This document shows, piece by piece, positions 1 to 8,358 of a stretch of 39,932 nucleotides of DNA. This DNA is from Sphingobacterium bovistauri (GTDB taxonomy: Bacteria; Bacteroidota; Bacteroidia; Sphingobacteriales; Sphingobacteriaceae): NCBI RefSeq assembly GCF_020295405.1, contig NZ_JADEYP010000036.1, positions 1 through 39,932 on the forward strand, written 5' to 3'. Each line of letters begins with the position of its first letter. The stretch's first letter is position 1. The notes beneath the pieces were generated by a model. The model was given only the letters and a program-made list of their open reading frames with translations, was not told where the DNA came from and did no database searches. A program made the translations under genes and the position numbers.

Positions 1-121
1 TCAATAAACTTTCGGAAACCTTATATTCCTTGCTAATACCTAATATTGATTCTGACGATTTAGTGTACAAATCAATACAAGTCTTCTTAAATGATAATGT
101 GTGTTTTACTTTTCTATCCAT
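1..121 (-). CDS. IS3-family transposase OrfA, N-terminal 40 residues (partial)
   Basis: Reading the minus strand from ATG at 121-119 gives an open frame of 40 codons that runs off the window. It starts MDRKVKHTLSFKKTCIDLY and continues to KEYKVSESLL. This is the layout of the helix-turn-helix OrfA (transposase_8/HTH type) of IS3 elements: a basic start, an SF.K motif, then a first helix. OrfA binds the terminal repeats and is normally fused to the DDE catalytic OrfB by programmed -1 frameshifting. Family assignment rests on this short peptide plus the adjacent terminal repeat; the subgroup is not certain. Confidence 0.7.
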   Translation of the reverse strand, partial: MDRKVKHTLSFKKTCIDLYTKSSESILGISKEYKVSESLL

Positions 122-160
122 AAAAAATGCCCCCAGAAAGTGTCTAACTTTTTGGGGGCA
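122..160 (-). terminator. Terminator-like hairpin inside the IS left end, upstream of orfA
   Basis: TGCCCCCA at 128-135 pairs perfectly with TGGGGGCA at 153-160 around a 17-base loop. On the minus strand the stem is followed by a run of six T (127-122) directly before the orfA ATG. It has the form of a Rho-independent terminator and overlaps the IS terminal repeat. It would stop transcripts arriving from the upstream susCDE operon and may also hide the orfA start in read-through RNA. Confidence 0.6.
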
Positions 161-197
161 GTGCATAAATCACCCTTTTTTATTTATTATTCGAACT

Positions 198-1166
198 CTA
201 TTTCTTAACAATAGTCGCTTTATAAGCTCCTGGTCTTAGATCTAAAGTAAGATCGTAAGAACCAGCCGATGTAATATCAATATCACCTCCTCCCAATGTA
301 ATTGCATCAGCTGTACCTCCAAAATCAATTCCCCATACATCATTCGCTCTAAACTTAATTTTACCAGGCACTAAGTTGATTGTTATCTTCCACTGGTATG
401 TTCCCTTACCACCAACAAAAGCCATATCCGTATCACTATCCCACCCTGTTGGTGTAGCGCTTCCAATTATTCCCATCGAAAGCTTCAGCACTTCGTATGT
501 CAAGGCTTCTGAGTCCATTCGAACACGATAGAATCCATCTGTAGGAACGGTTAGATTTCCTGCATCCCCATCTTGCAATATAGCTCCAGCTGCTATACCT
601 TTTCCATATCCACCTGTCCAATCCATATTAGTTGGCAAAAACTTGAATCCTCCATCAGCAGTTAGGTATTCAAAAGCTTCAAAAGTGGTTTTACTATCCT
701 CACCATATAATGTCATGGCAACAGCATTAGTTGGTTCCCACCCTGCCCCTGTCGACCCACCAACTATAAACATTTGCGGATTGCTCTCCTCAAATGTAAT
801 GGGATGCAGCTTATTTATTGTCTCTCCACCTGATTGATAGGTTATCTTCAAATTCGCCTCACCAATGTAAGTTTCATCCAATGGAATAACAAATGTTTTC
901 TCTACAATACGCTGGTTAGAATCCAAGGTAATTTTATCCGAGATTAAAGCTGCTCCATTTTTTTCAATACTAAAATCAAATGAATTCACATTGTTAGTAA
1001 TAAATCCAACTTTCAACGTTTTACCTATTTGTATCGCTGAAACTGTAGCTTCGTTAAAAGACACAATTTGATCGTCTATGCTATGTTCGACTTTTTTACA
1101 TGCAGCTAATCCTAAAATTAGTAGTGCACATAGACTCATAGTTATATAATTATATATTCTTTTCAT
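198..1166 (-). CDS. SusE/SusF-type outer-membrane glycan-binding lipoprotein
   Basis: This 322-residue protein is probably a surface lipoprotein that binds oligo- or polysaccharide next to the SusCD pair. The N-terminus MKRIYNYITMSLCALLILGLAAC is a lipoprotein signal peptide with the lipobox cysteine at residue 23. After an N-terminal beta-rich domain come two related modules (about 130-228 and 229-322). They carry the SusE/F pattern: a FIVGG or IIGSATPTGW strand-loop, a K-F tryptophan region, and a closing Y-V/Y-A strand. Tryptophans in each module (GAGWEP, TGWDSD) are candidate sugar-stacking residues. It is the last gene of a susC-susD-susE operon, 9 bases after susD. SusE and SusF of Bacteroides bind starch; the actual ligand here is unknown. 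Confidence 0.8.
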   Translation of the reverse strand: MKRIYNYITMSLCALLILGLAACKKVEHSIDDQIVSFNEATVSAIQIGKTLKVGFITNNVNSFDFSIEKNGAALISDKITLDSNQRIVEKTFVIPLDETYIGEANLKITYQSGGETINKLHPITFEESNPQMFIVGGSTGAGWEPTNAVAMTLYGEDSKTTFEAFEYLTADGGFKFLPTNMDWTGGYGKGIAAGAILQDGDAGNLTVPTDGFYRVRMDSEALTYEVLKLSMGIIGSATPTGWDSDTDMAFVGGKGTYQWKITINLVPGKIKFRANDVWGIDFGGTADAITLGGGDIDITSAGSYDLTLDLRPGAYKATIVKK

Positions 1167-1175
1167 GACCTTCGA

Positions 1176-2735
1176 TTAATTATATCCAGGATTTGGTGTC
1201 AAATTGCTGTTATTTGCCAATGCTGTAGCTGGAATTGGAAAAATTCTTTTGTATGTTTCAGCAGGATTTGCTGCTTTAAATAACATTGCATCTTCCCATT
1301 TTCCGAACCTAATCATATCTGTACGACGTGTTACTTCAAAAGTAAACTCTAAAGCACGTTCTTTATTAATTGCATCTAAAGTTAACGATGCAGCAGTAAA
1401 GTGTTTTTCAGGATTCACTGGAAAAGCTCTTTTACGAACTTCATTGGCTGCCTCCAAAGCATTAGCCGTTGTACCATTTGTGGCACCACGCAAAATAGCT
1501 TCTGCTTTCATAAGCAGAACTTCGGCTAACCTCATGACAACAACATCATTACCAGCATCATTTCCAACATGATTTTTATCCGGTTGATATTTAACACAAC
1601 GTGCACCTGCCAAGCGACCTCCATCATCTACACCTCCAATATCAAAATCCGATCCAGGTAACAAATTGTATCCATTTGGATTGATTACGATATTCATTCC
1701 ATTATAAATCAAAGGTTGACCAGTAGAATTATATTGCTGCCCATAGAGCCATTGTTTTTTACGGTTATCTTGATCTTCAAATAAGTTGAAATATGCCGGC
1801 TGTGCGCTCCAGCCATTCCATGGGTTACCATTTAGGTCAAAGGTTTGACGATGTGCATAGTGTAATACTTTATTGAATAAAGCATTGCCTTTTGCACGAG
1901 ATGCATCAAATGGAATAGAAAAAATTGGCTCTGGACTATCAGCTCCATTATCAGGTTTAAATTGTGCCAAAAAATCATTTTCCAGTGAATATTTTCCTGA
2001 AGAAATGACTGCATTCGCATTCTCTACTACTTTATTCCATTGTGCATTACCTGTGTATACCTGTGCATTTAAGTAGGCTTTTGCCAGCAGTGCATGTGCA
2101 AACCATTTCGTCGGTCGTCCATAAGTTGTCAAGGATTTATCTTCACTCAACAAAGCTAAATTCTCTTCTAATTCAGAAACAACGAATGCAAAGACTTCTG
2201 CACGTGCAGTTGTGCTTGGTAATTCTGTACCTGTATCAAAAGAAGTAACTAATGGAATATTACCATAAGCATCCATCATCAAATAGTAATACCAAGCACG
2301 CATCGTCTTAATCTCAGCTAATGTTTGATTCTTTTGCTCTGATTCTGCAGATTTTTCTAATACGCTTAATACTCGATTACATGTTCCGATTGCATTAAAT
2401 CCCCAGTTCCATGCGTTTCTAACGACCTCATGCGATGGAGACCAGGTATGAAAATGCATGTCGCGCCATTTACCACCATCAAACCAGTCACCACCACGCG
2501 TTGGAATTACCACCTCATCTGAACCTGCTGTTTGTAAATCAAAGTAATCTCCGAAATATCCTCTCGCCGAGGTATAAACCGGTCCCGTCACCGCAACAAA
2601 CTGCTCTGGTGTTTTTGGGAAAGTATCTTCTGTATATGCTGAATAAACCTTATCGTCGAATTTGGTACACGAAGCTCCAAAAAATGCAAGTCCAGCTAAC
2701 AGAAATATATGTAGTTTATTATTTTTCGCTTTCAT
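1176..2735 (-). CDS. susD: SusD/RagB-family outer-membrane nutrient-binding lipoprotein
   Basis: A SusD-like lipoprotein of 519 residues forms the lid over the SusC channel and delivers glycan to it. A lipoprotein signal ends in FFGASC, with the cysteine at residue 23. The N-terminal region contains the conserved NRVLSVLEK and MRAWYYYLMMDAYGNIPLVTSFD stretches of the SusD TPR scaffold. The C-terminal part has DVVVMRLAEVLLMKAEA and the NEVRKRAF/INKERALEFTFE blocks that typify RagB/SusD. It ends with the family-typical NSNLTPNPGYN. It is co-directional with susC (12-base gap) and susE (9-base gap), so one operon is likely. The symbol is used for the family; the substrate is not proven. Confidence 0.9.
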   Translation of the reverse strand: MKAKNNKLHIFLLAGLAFFGASCTKFDDKVYSAYTEDTFPKTPEQFVAVTGPVYTSARGYFGDYFDLQTAGSDEVVIPTRGGDWFDGGKWRDMHFHTWSPSHEVVRNAWNWGFNAIGTCNRVLSVLEKSAESEQKNQTLAEIKTMRAWYYYLMMDAYGNIPLVTSFDTGTELPSTTARAEVFAFVVSELEENLALLSEDKSLTTYGRPTKWFAHALLAKAYLNAQVYTGNAQWNKVVENANAVISSGKYSLENDFLAQFKPDNGADSPEPIFSIPFDASRAKGNALFNKVLHYAHRQTFDLNGNPWNGWSAQPAYFNLFEDQDNRKKQWLYGQQYNSTGQPLIYNGMNIVINPNGYNLLPGSDFDIGGVDDGGRLAGARCVKYQPDKNHVGNDAGNDVVVMRLAEVLLMKAEAILRGATNGTTANALEAANEVRKRAFPVNPEKHFTAASLTLDAINKERALEFTFEVTRRTDMIRFGKWEDAMLFKAANPAETYKRIFPIPATALANNSNLTPNPGYN

Positions 2736-2747
2736 ATTATTTAAGTA

Positions 2748-5700
2748 TTAAAATGTGAAATTGACTCCAAGAATGAATGAACGAGTCTTTGGATAATAAC
2801 TTCTATTATCAATACCTGGCGACAAACCACCTAAGTTTAACTCTGGATCTACACCTGTATAATCAGTCAAAGTAAATAAGTTTTGTGCAGTCATATACAA
2901 ACGTGCCTGTTTAAAATATTTTGTTTGACTAGTATTAAATCGATAACCCAAGGTCATGTTATCCAAACGCAAGAAAGAACCATCTTCCAAGAATCTACTC
3001 GACGCAATCAATGGTGTCTCGAAAATACCTTCATCAACAGCATCCTTTGAAATATTTGTCACATTGGCTTGTTGTAATCTCGATAAATCTGCACGTGTCG
3101 CATTAAATATTTGATTGCCGTACACCCCTCTTAAGAATACATTTAAATCCCAATTCTTGTATTTGAAATTATTATTCCAACCGTATGTAAATTTAGGCAA
3201 AGCATATCCCATAATTTGGTAATCATCAGGAGCTGAAATTTGATCTTGTGTCACTAACTCTCCAGTAGGCTTTTGATAAATTGTACGTTTAGCTACCTCA
3301 TCATATCCAATATATTTTGCCACATAAAATGTACCCAAAGGTTGCCCTGGTAATACAACTGAGGCCGTTTGTCCGGTCCAACCTTCTAGACCAATACTCC
3401 CTTCATAGCGTTGCGAAACCCCGATATTTTCAATATTTGAAGATAATGAGCCTACTTCATTGACATTGCGTGCAAAGTTTACAGTAGTAGAGTAACGGAA
3501 ATTTTCATTTGAATACACATTAGCATTTAACACTACTTCTATTCCCTTATTATTCATACTAGCTCCATTCGCCAACAATCTATTAAATTGATATGGAGGT
3601 GAAGGCACATCATACTCATACAGTAAGTCTTTTGTTTCTTTATCGTAATATTCAATCGTACCACCAATTCTTCCACGCCACAATTCGAAATCTAAACCTA
3701 CATTGAACATAGAAGTACTTTCCCATTTCAAATCTGGATTTTCATTTTGATTAACACCGTATGCGTTTACCCACTTACCATTATAGAAAAACTGACCATC
3801 ACGAGGCCCAAACATGATAATGCTACGGTAGGGATCTATATTTTGATTACCCGACACCCCATAACCTGCTCTGATTTTCAATTCAGAGAAAAGAGTTTGT
3901 TCTTGCATAAATGCTTCGCGTGTCAAACGCCACGCTGCAGACAATGATGGGAAAGTAGCCCATCTATTATTCACACCGAATTTGGACGAACCATCACGAC
4001 GAATAGAAGCACTTATTAAGTATTTCTCATCATAATTGTACCCTAATCTTCCATATGCAGAAATCAACAAAGACTCCTTAATGAGTGGATACCCTTCTCC
4101 TCTAAACTCAGCATATGGATTGTAACCATCTGGTAATGCTCCCAAATTCAAATTGTTACCTCCCAAATCATCAGACATAAATCCCACAGTACTTCCTCGT
4201 AGTCCGTCATCATTTTTTTGTCTTTGATATGAATAACCAGCCATAGCATCGAAACTGTGTAAATCTCTACTGAAATTATAGTTTAAGTACGATTCTAAAA
4301 TTTTATCAATATGCTTCAAAGCTGTACGATCTGCGAAACCTCTGCCCAATGCAAATGAATCAAAATCGGTACGATGCATATAGAAATTTTTGTCCCAATG
4401 TGTACGTTGATACGACAACACATTTGTCCACATCAAACCTTCAAAAAGCTTTAAATCCGCTTTAAAATTCCCCAATAACGTATTGTTACTTCTGCTTTCA
4501 TCACGTTGATTCAGCATCGCTATAGGATTCATATATCCCGTACGACCTACTACTTGAAAATATCCTCCGTACTGTCCGTATTGAGCGTCCTCACTCATAA
4601 TTGGAGAAGTAGGCACGAAACGTGCAGCACCATTGAAAATATCATATGGAATGTGTTGAGATGTATTGATGCTATTCGCCAAATTGAAAGATAATTTTAA
4701 TCTATCATCAAATGCATTTTGATCAACTCCTACTCTAGCTACAATTTTTTCAACACCATTTCTCTTTACTATACCTTGATTATTGAAATAATTAACAGAA
4801 GCATTATAACGGGTACCTTCACTGCCTCCTGTCAAGGATAAATTATGATTGTGTGACACGCCATTTCTTGTGATGGCATCTTGCCAATTGGTTTCAAATC
4901 CGGTTTCAGACGGAGCAACTGTTAATCCATTTGCTTCGACAAATGCCTTATGCTCTGAGGCACTCAAGACATTGACACGATTAGCTATAGATTCTGTAGC
5001 AGCATAACCACTATAAGATAGCACCGAGGCTCCTGCCTTTCCTCTTTTGGTAGTAACGAAAATTACTCCATTAGCCGCACGAGAACCATAGATAGCGGTA
5101 GATGATGCATCCTTCATTACATCCATTGACACAATATCATCTGGAGCGATTAATTCAATATTGGCCCCTACTATTCCATCAATTACATATAAAGGTGACG
5201 AACTAGCAGTCAAAGAAGATGGACCCCTTAACTGCATAGTAGAACCTGAAGTAGGGTCTCCTCCAGATCTATTAACTGTAAGACCTGCTACTTTACCAGC
5301 CAACAATTGATCCGGAGAACTAACCACACCTTTGTTAAATTCCTCTGGAGATACACTAGAAATTGAACCAGTTACTTGTTTTCGTCTAGCCGTACCGTAA
5401 CCTATCACGACGACTTCTTCTAATTGATCCGAAGCAGATATTAATGTAATATCTAGCTTATTAACCCCTGCTACAACAGACAGTTTGTTCTCAGATTTCT
5501 CGTAACCAATCATATCGACCACAATTACCTGATTACCAACACCTACATTTGAAAGCGAGTAATTACCATTCGCATCCGTTGATGTTGCAAATGAAGAATT
5601 GAGAATACTCACTGTAGCCCCCACTACTGCTGTCCCACTGTCGTCTATGACTTTACCAGCAATACTATTTGACTGCAAAAAAGTCGATGCCATAGCAGTA

Positions 5701-5768
5701 ATACTGACAATACTGCATAGCAAAAACAAACATGTGAGCAAGGATTTACGAAAAGTAAAATTTTGCAT
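2748..5768 (-). CDS. susC: SusC/RagA-family TonB-dependent outer-membrane transporter
   Basis: This 1006-residue protein is a TonB-dependent channel importing oligosaccharides across the outer membrane with SusD. It has a signal peptide (about 1-27), a carboxypeptidase-regulatory-like domain (about 34-112, with GKVIDDSGTAVVGATVSI), the SusC hallmark LEEVVVIGYG at 116-125, a plug domain (about 130-245, including the SSTAIYGSRAANGVIFVTTKRG signature), and a long beta-barrel ending in aromatic F (SFILGVNFTF). There is no N-terminal STN domain, so anti-sigma signalling is not expected. Length is normal for the family. It is the first gene of the susCDE operon, reading away from a palindromic operator at 5861-5892. 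Confidence 0.93.
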   Translation of the reverse strand: MQNFTFRKSLLTCLFLLCSIVSITAMASTFLQSNSIAGKVIDDSGTAVVGATVSILNSSFATSTDANGNYSLSNVGVGNQVIVVDMIGYEKSENKLSVVAGVNKLDITLISASDQLEEVVVIGYGTARRKQVTGSISSVSPEEFNKGVVSSPDQLLAGKVAGLTVNRSGGDPTSGSTMQLRGPSSLTASSSPLYVIDGIVGANIELIAPDDIVSMDVMKDASSTAIYGSRAANGVIFVTTKRGKAGASVLSYSGYAATESIANRVNVLSASEHKAFVEANGLTVAPSETGFETNWQDAITRNGVSHNHNLSLTGGSEGTRYNASVNYFNNQGIVKRNGVEKIVARVGVDQNAFDDRLKLSFNLANSINTSQHIPYDIFNGAARFVPTSPIMSEDAQYGQYGGYFQVVGRTGYMNPIAMLNQRDESRSNNTLLGNFKADLKLFEGLMWTNVLSYQRTHWDKNFYMHRTDFDSFALGRGFADRTALKHIDKILESYLNYNFSRDLHSFDAMAGYSYQRQKNDDGLRGSTVGFMSDDLGGNNLNLGALPDGYNPYAEFRGEGYPLIKESLLISAYGRLGYNYDEKYLISASIRRDGSSKFGVNNRWATFPSLSAAWRLTREAFMQEQTLFSELKIRAGYGVSGNQNIDPYRSIIMFGPRDGQFFYNGKWVNAYGVNQNENPDLKWESTSMFNVGLDFELWRGRIGGTIEYYDKETKDLLYEYDVPSPPYQFNRLLANGASMNNKGIEVVLNANVYSNENFRYSTTVNFARNVNEVGSLSSNIENIGVSQRYEGSIGLEGWTGQTASVVLPGQPLGTFYVAKYIGYDEVAKRTIYQKPTGELVTQDQISAPDDYQIMGYALPKFTYGWNNNFKYKNWDLNVFLRGVYGNQIFNATRADLSRLQQANVTNISKDAVDEGIFETPLIASSRFLEDGSFLRLDNMTLGYRFNTSQTKYFKQARLYMTAQNLFTLTDYTGVDPELNLGGLSPGIDNRSYYPKTRSFILGVNFTF

Positions 5769-5860
5769 AATTTGAGTTTTTGGTTTATAATAGAAATTAA
5801 TCTAGGCGATTGCTTAAAAAAACATTCTCCTAGTAGTTTTTGTTTTAATAAAATGGTTAT

Positions 5861-5892
5861 CTATAGAGTTGGGAACGTTCCCAAGTCTATAG
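5861..5892. promoter_or_regulatory. LacI-family operator palindrome between susC and the MFS gene
   Basis: A 32-base dyad with one symmetric mismatch (arm position 8). The core TTGGGAACGTTCCCAA (5869-5884) is a perfect palindrome with a central CG, the shape recognised by LacI/GalR regulators with a hinge-helix leucine. It lies 92 bases upstream of susC and 104 bases upstream of the divergent permease start, so one bound dimer could control both. The regulator encoded at 7290-8297 is the natural candidate. The link is inferred from position and symmetry. Confidence 0.75.
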
Positions 5893-5996
5893 ATTAAAGA
5901 TAACAAGAATTAATTATAAATCATAAAAAAACATTTAATTGATTGCGTATCCTGATTTAATGTAAATTTATATCTTAATGATCAAATAAAACATTT

Positions 5997-7301
5997 ATGC
6001 CGAATAAGCAGCCTAAAACCAATTTTCAAATTATTTCACTCTGTACTGGTTTTCTAGGAATTCAAATTGGTTTTGCTTTACAAGCTGGAAATGTAACAAG
6101 AGTTCTTCAAAATTTTGGTGCTGATCTAACTGAAGTTTCTCTACTATGGTTGATAGCCCCGATTTCTGGCGCATTAGTGCAGCCTATTATTGGCTATTTG
6201 AGTGACAGAAATATGAATACAGGAAATACACGAATTCCTTATCTTTTATTTGGAGGATTAATTTGTGCTTTGTGTCTATATTTACTGCCAAATGCAGGAG
6301 TAATTGTTTCAATTGGAACACCGCTTTTAACAGGGGCACTTCTTCTAATTGTAATTGACACATCATTCAATGTCAGTATGCACCCATTACGCGCTGCCAT
6401 ATCAGATTATCTCCCGACGTATCAACAACCACGTGGTTTCGCTATACAAACCTTCATGATTAGTTTAGGTGCTATACTTGGATCTACATTACCCTATGTA
6501 CTTCACCATTTTTTTGGTTTTGCCGAAATCGCAGATGAAAATCAAATTCCTGAAAATGTAAAATGGTCATTTTACATTGGTTCTACGTTATTATTGATAT
6601 GCATCCTAATTACATCAAAGGCCATTTCCAACAACAAACAAGAAGCACGTATACGTAATACTACCGATGAAGGAATAAATACAGTCCAACTACAATCTAT
6701 TCCATCAAAAATGTGGCAATTAGGGTTAATACAATTCTTTAGTTGGGCAGCATTCTTTTTTATTTGGATCTTTATGACTCCAGCTATTTCCCAACATATT
6801 TTTAAAGAATACAATTTTAGTTCCTCTTCAATAGCTTACGCTAAAGCCGCAAACTATACCGGAATACTATTTGGACTTTATCATTTATCAGCAAGCATTT
6901 TTGCTTTAGCACTTACATATTTATACAAGCGTTTAAATATAATCAAGACACATACTCTTGCCTTATTAATTGGCGGAATAGGTTTCATTATGATTTATTT
7001 TAGTTCAAGTATAATCGACTTATACCTACCGATGATTTGCATTGGGATTGCTTGGTCGAGTATTCTAGCCAGCCCTTTCGCGTTATTGAGTAGAATTATT
7101 CCTCAGCAAAAAATTGGATTTTATTTCGGGATATTCAATTTGTTCATTACAATCCCTCAAATTATAGTAGGATTTTTTGGAGGATTCATTATCGAAAATT
7201 ATTTCGAAAGTGAAGCAATCTTTGCCGTAATCATTGCGGGGATATCACTTCTTTTAGCATCTTTAACATGCTTTTTTTTCAGAAAATCATTACAACTGTG
7301 A
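5997..7301 (+). CDS. SLC45/SusP-like MFS sugar transporter
   Basis: This is an inner-membrane major-facilitator permease of 434 residues with about 12 hydrophobic segments. Near the start, GNVTRVLQNFGAD, then LWLIAPISGALVQPIIGYLSDR, match the SLC45/glycoside-pentoside-hexuronide-like group that moves maltose or sucrose-type disaccharides in Bacteroidota alpha-glucan loci. The usual basic motif after SDR is altered: NMNTGNTRIPYLL in place of the common GRRRPY. It is divergent from susC across a shared operator, so outer-membrane and inner-membrane uptake are probably co-regulated. Its 3' end overlaps that of the convergent lacI gene by 12 bases. The sugar specificity is an inference. Confidence 0.8.
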   Translation: MPNKQPKTNFQIISLCTGFLGIQIGFALQAGNVTRVLQNFGADLTEVSLLWLIAPISGALVQPIIGYLSDRNMNTGNTRIPYLLFGGLICALCLYLLPNAGVIVSIGTPLLTGALLLIVIDTSFNVSMHPLRAAISDYLPTYQQPRGFAIQTFMISLGAILGSTLPYVLHHFFGFAEIADENQIPENVKWSFYIGSTLLLICILITSKAISNNKQEARIRNTTDEGINTVQLQSIPSKMWQLGLIQFFSWAAFFFIWIFMTPAISQHIFKEYNFSSSSIAYAKAANYTGILFGLYHLSASIFALALTYLYKRLNIIKTHTLALLIGGIGFIMIYFSSSIIDLYLPMICIGIAWSSILASPFALLSRIIPQQKIGFYFGIFNLFITIPQIIVGFFGGFIIENYFESEAIFAVIIAGISLLLASLTCFFFRKSLQL

Positions 7302-8297
7302 TGATCTTCGAATAATCAATTTAGATTTCAACACAATTTGCTTCGAGCCCTCTACTTCTTCATTTTTGAGTTTTTTTAGTAATATTCTAGCAGCTTCCTG
7401 TCCTATCTGTTCTGCCGGCTGTGTAACAGTAGACAACGGTGGTGAAAGTAAAGCAGCAATTTGAAGACTTGAAAATGCTACTATCTTTAAATCCTTTGGA
7501 ATATTTAAACCTAGATCGCTACACACATAATATGTTGAAAATGCCAACCTCTCTACTGAAGCAAATACAGCATCAGGTTTTTTGTTTTTAAGGAAATATT
7601 TAATAGTTTCAAAATTTTCATCATATGAATTGGAACAATTAACGATTAAATCTTCCCTAACAGGGATATTATGTTTTTGCAACGCATCCCTATATCCCAA
7701 GTACCGCTCCCTACCAATAGAATGTTCTTTATCAATAACCAAATAGGCAATATCTCTACAATTAGCATCAATCAAATGTTCTGTCGCCTCAAAACTACTC
7801 TGGTAATCATCGGTTAGTATTTTGGTAATATCAATATCATCGTAGACTCGATCAAAAAAAACAATTGGCATTTTTTCCAAATCAATATTATTAAGATAAC
7901 TATGATCTTCTCGTTCACCGACAACTGACATTAATACACCATCGACTTTACCATTAGAAATACTGGTGATAAATTCTCTTTCTTTATTTACATTATCATC
8001 AGTTGCAAAGATCAAGGTATGATAACCGGCTTCTTTAGCTGTTTGTTCTGCTCCTTCTATAATTTGAGTAAAATAATTATTTGATAATTCAGGTACGACA
8101 ACAGCAATAGTTTTACTTTTCTGCTCGCGCAAATTGCTTGCATAATGATTAGGACGGTAATTCAAATCATTAGCATACGCTAATATCCGACTTCTAGTAT
8201 TGGGATTAATATCACTATTTTCCTTGAAGGCTCGAGAAACAGTAGACTTTGATAAATTCAAGGCTTTTGCAATAGAAATGATATCTATTTTACTCAT
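7290..8297 (-). CDS. LacI/GalR-family transcriptional regulator
   Basis: A 335-residue repressor-type protein. The helix-turn-helix lies at about residues 5-24 (IISIAKALNLSKSTVSRAFKE), followed by the hinge HYASNLREQ with Leu56 placed where LacI-family proteins wedge into a central CG step. The periplasmic-binding-like sensor domain starts at about 62 (KTIAVVVPELSNNYFTQIIEGAE) and ends near the C-terminus. It probably senses a sugar or sugar phosphate and controls the susCDE/permease pair through the palindrome at 5861-5892. It is convergent with the permease, overlapping it by 12 bases, and lies 50 bases after the epimerase gene on the same strand. A terminator separates it from that gene, so it is probably a separate unit. 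Confidence 0.9.
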   Translation of the reverse strand: MSKIDIISIAKALNLSKSTVSRAFKENSDINPNTRSRILAYANDLNYRPNHYASNLREQKSKTIAVVVPELSNNYFTQIIEGAEQTAKEAGYHTLIFATDDNVNKEREFITSISNGKVDGVLMSVVGEREDHSYLNNIDLEKMPIVFFDRVYDDIDITKILTDDYQSSFEATEHLIDANCRDIAYLVIDKEHSIGRERYLGYRDALQKHNIPVREDLIVNCSNSYDENFETIKYFLKNKKPDAVFASVERLAFSTYYVCSDLGLNIPKDLKIVAFSSLQIAALLSPPLSTVTQPAEQIGQEAARILLKKLKNEEVEGSKQIVLKSKLIIRRSSQL

Positions 8298-8336
8298 AAT
8301 CTAGTCGAATATTATTAGTTAAACACCAAAGTAACT

Positions 8337-8358
8337 AAAAAGGGTGACTAAATCACCC
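8337..8358 (-). terminator. Rho-independent terminator of the dipeptide epimerase gene
   Basis: On the minus strand GGGTGA (8358-8353) and TCACCC (8347-8342) form a 6-bp GC-rich stem around the loop TTTAG, followed by five T (8341-8337). The stop codon TAG of the epimerase gene sits in the loop. This uncouples it from lacI, which starts at 8297. Confidence 0.6.

Larger units (their letters stand above)
1..165 (-). mobile_element. IS3-family (IS150-like) insertion sequence, left end, truncated by window
   Basis: The minus strand enters an insertion sequence at base 165. The terminal inverted repeat occupies 165 down to about 141 and begins TGCACTGCCCCC, then AAAAAGTTAGAC. It matches the IS end at 39793-39817 at 21 of 25 positions. 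Just inside it lie a terminator-like hairpin (128-160) and then the start of an orfA reading frame (121 down to 1). A TG terminus and orfA/orfB organisation are typical of the IS3 family, and the repeat resembles the IS150 group. The rest of the element lies outside the window, so target duplication and intactness cannot be judged. The edge is 32 bases beyond the susE stop codon. Confidence 0.8.

Noticed and set aside
30..239. Plus-strand open frame of 69 codons at the left edge
   Set aside because: It crosses the IS terminal repeat, the hairpin and the end of susE on the opposite strand, and has no protein-like features. The minus-strand orfA reading explains the region better.
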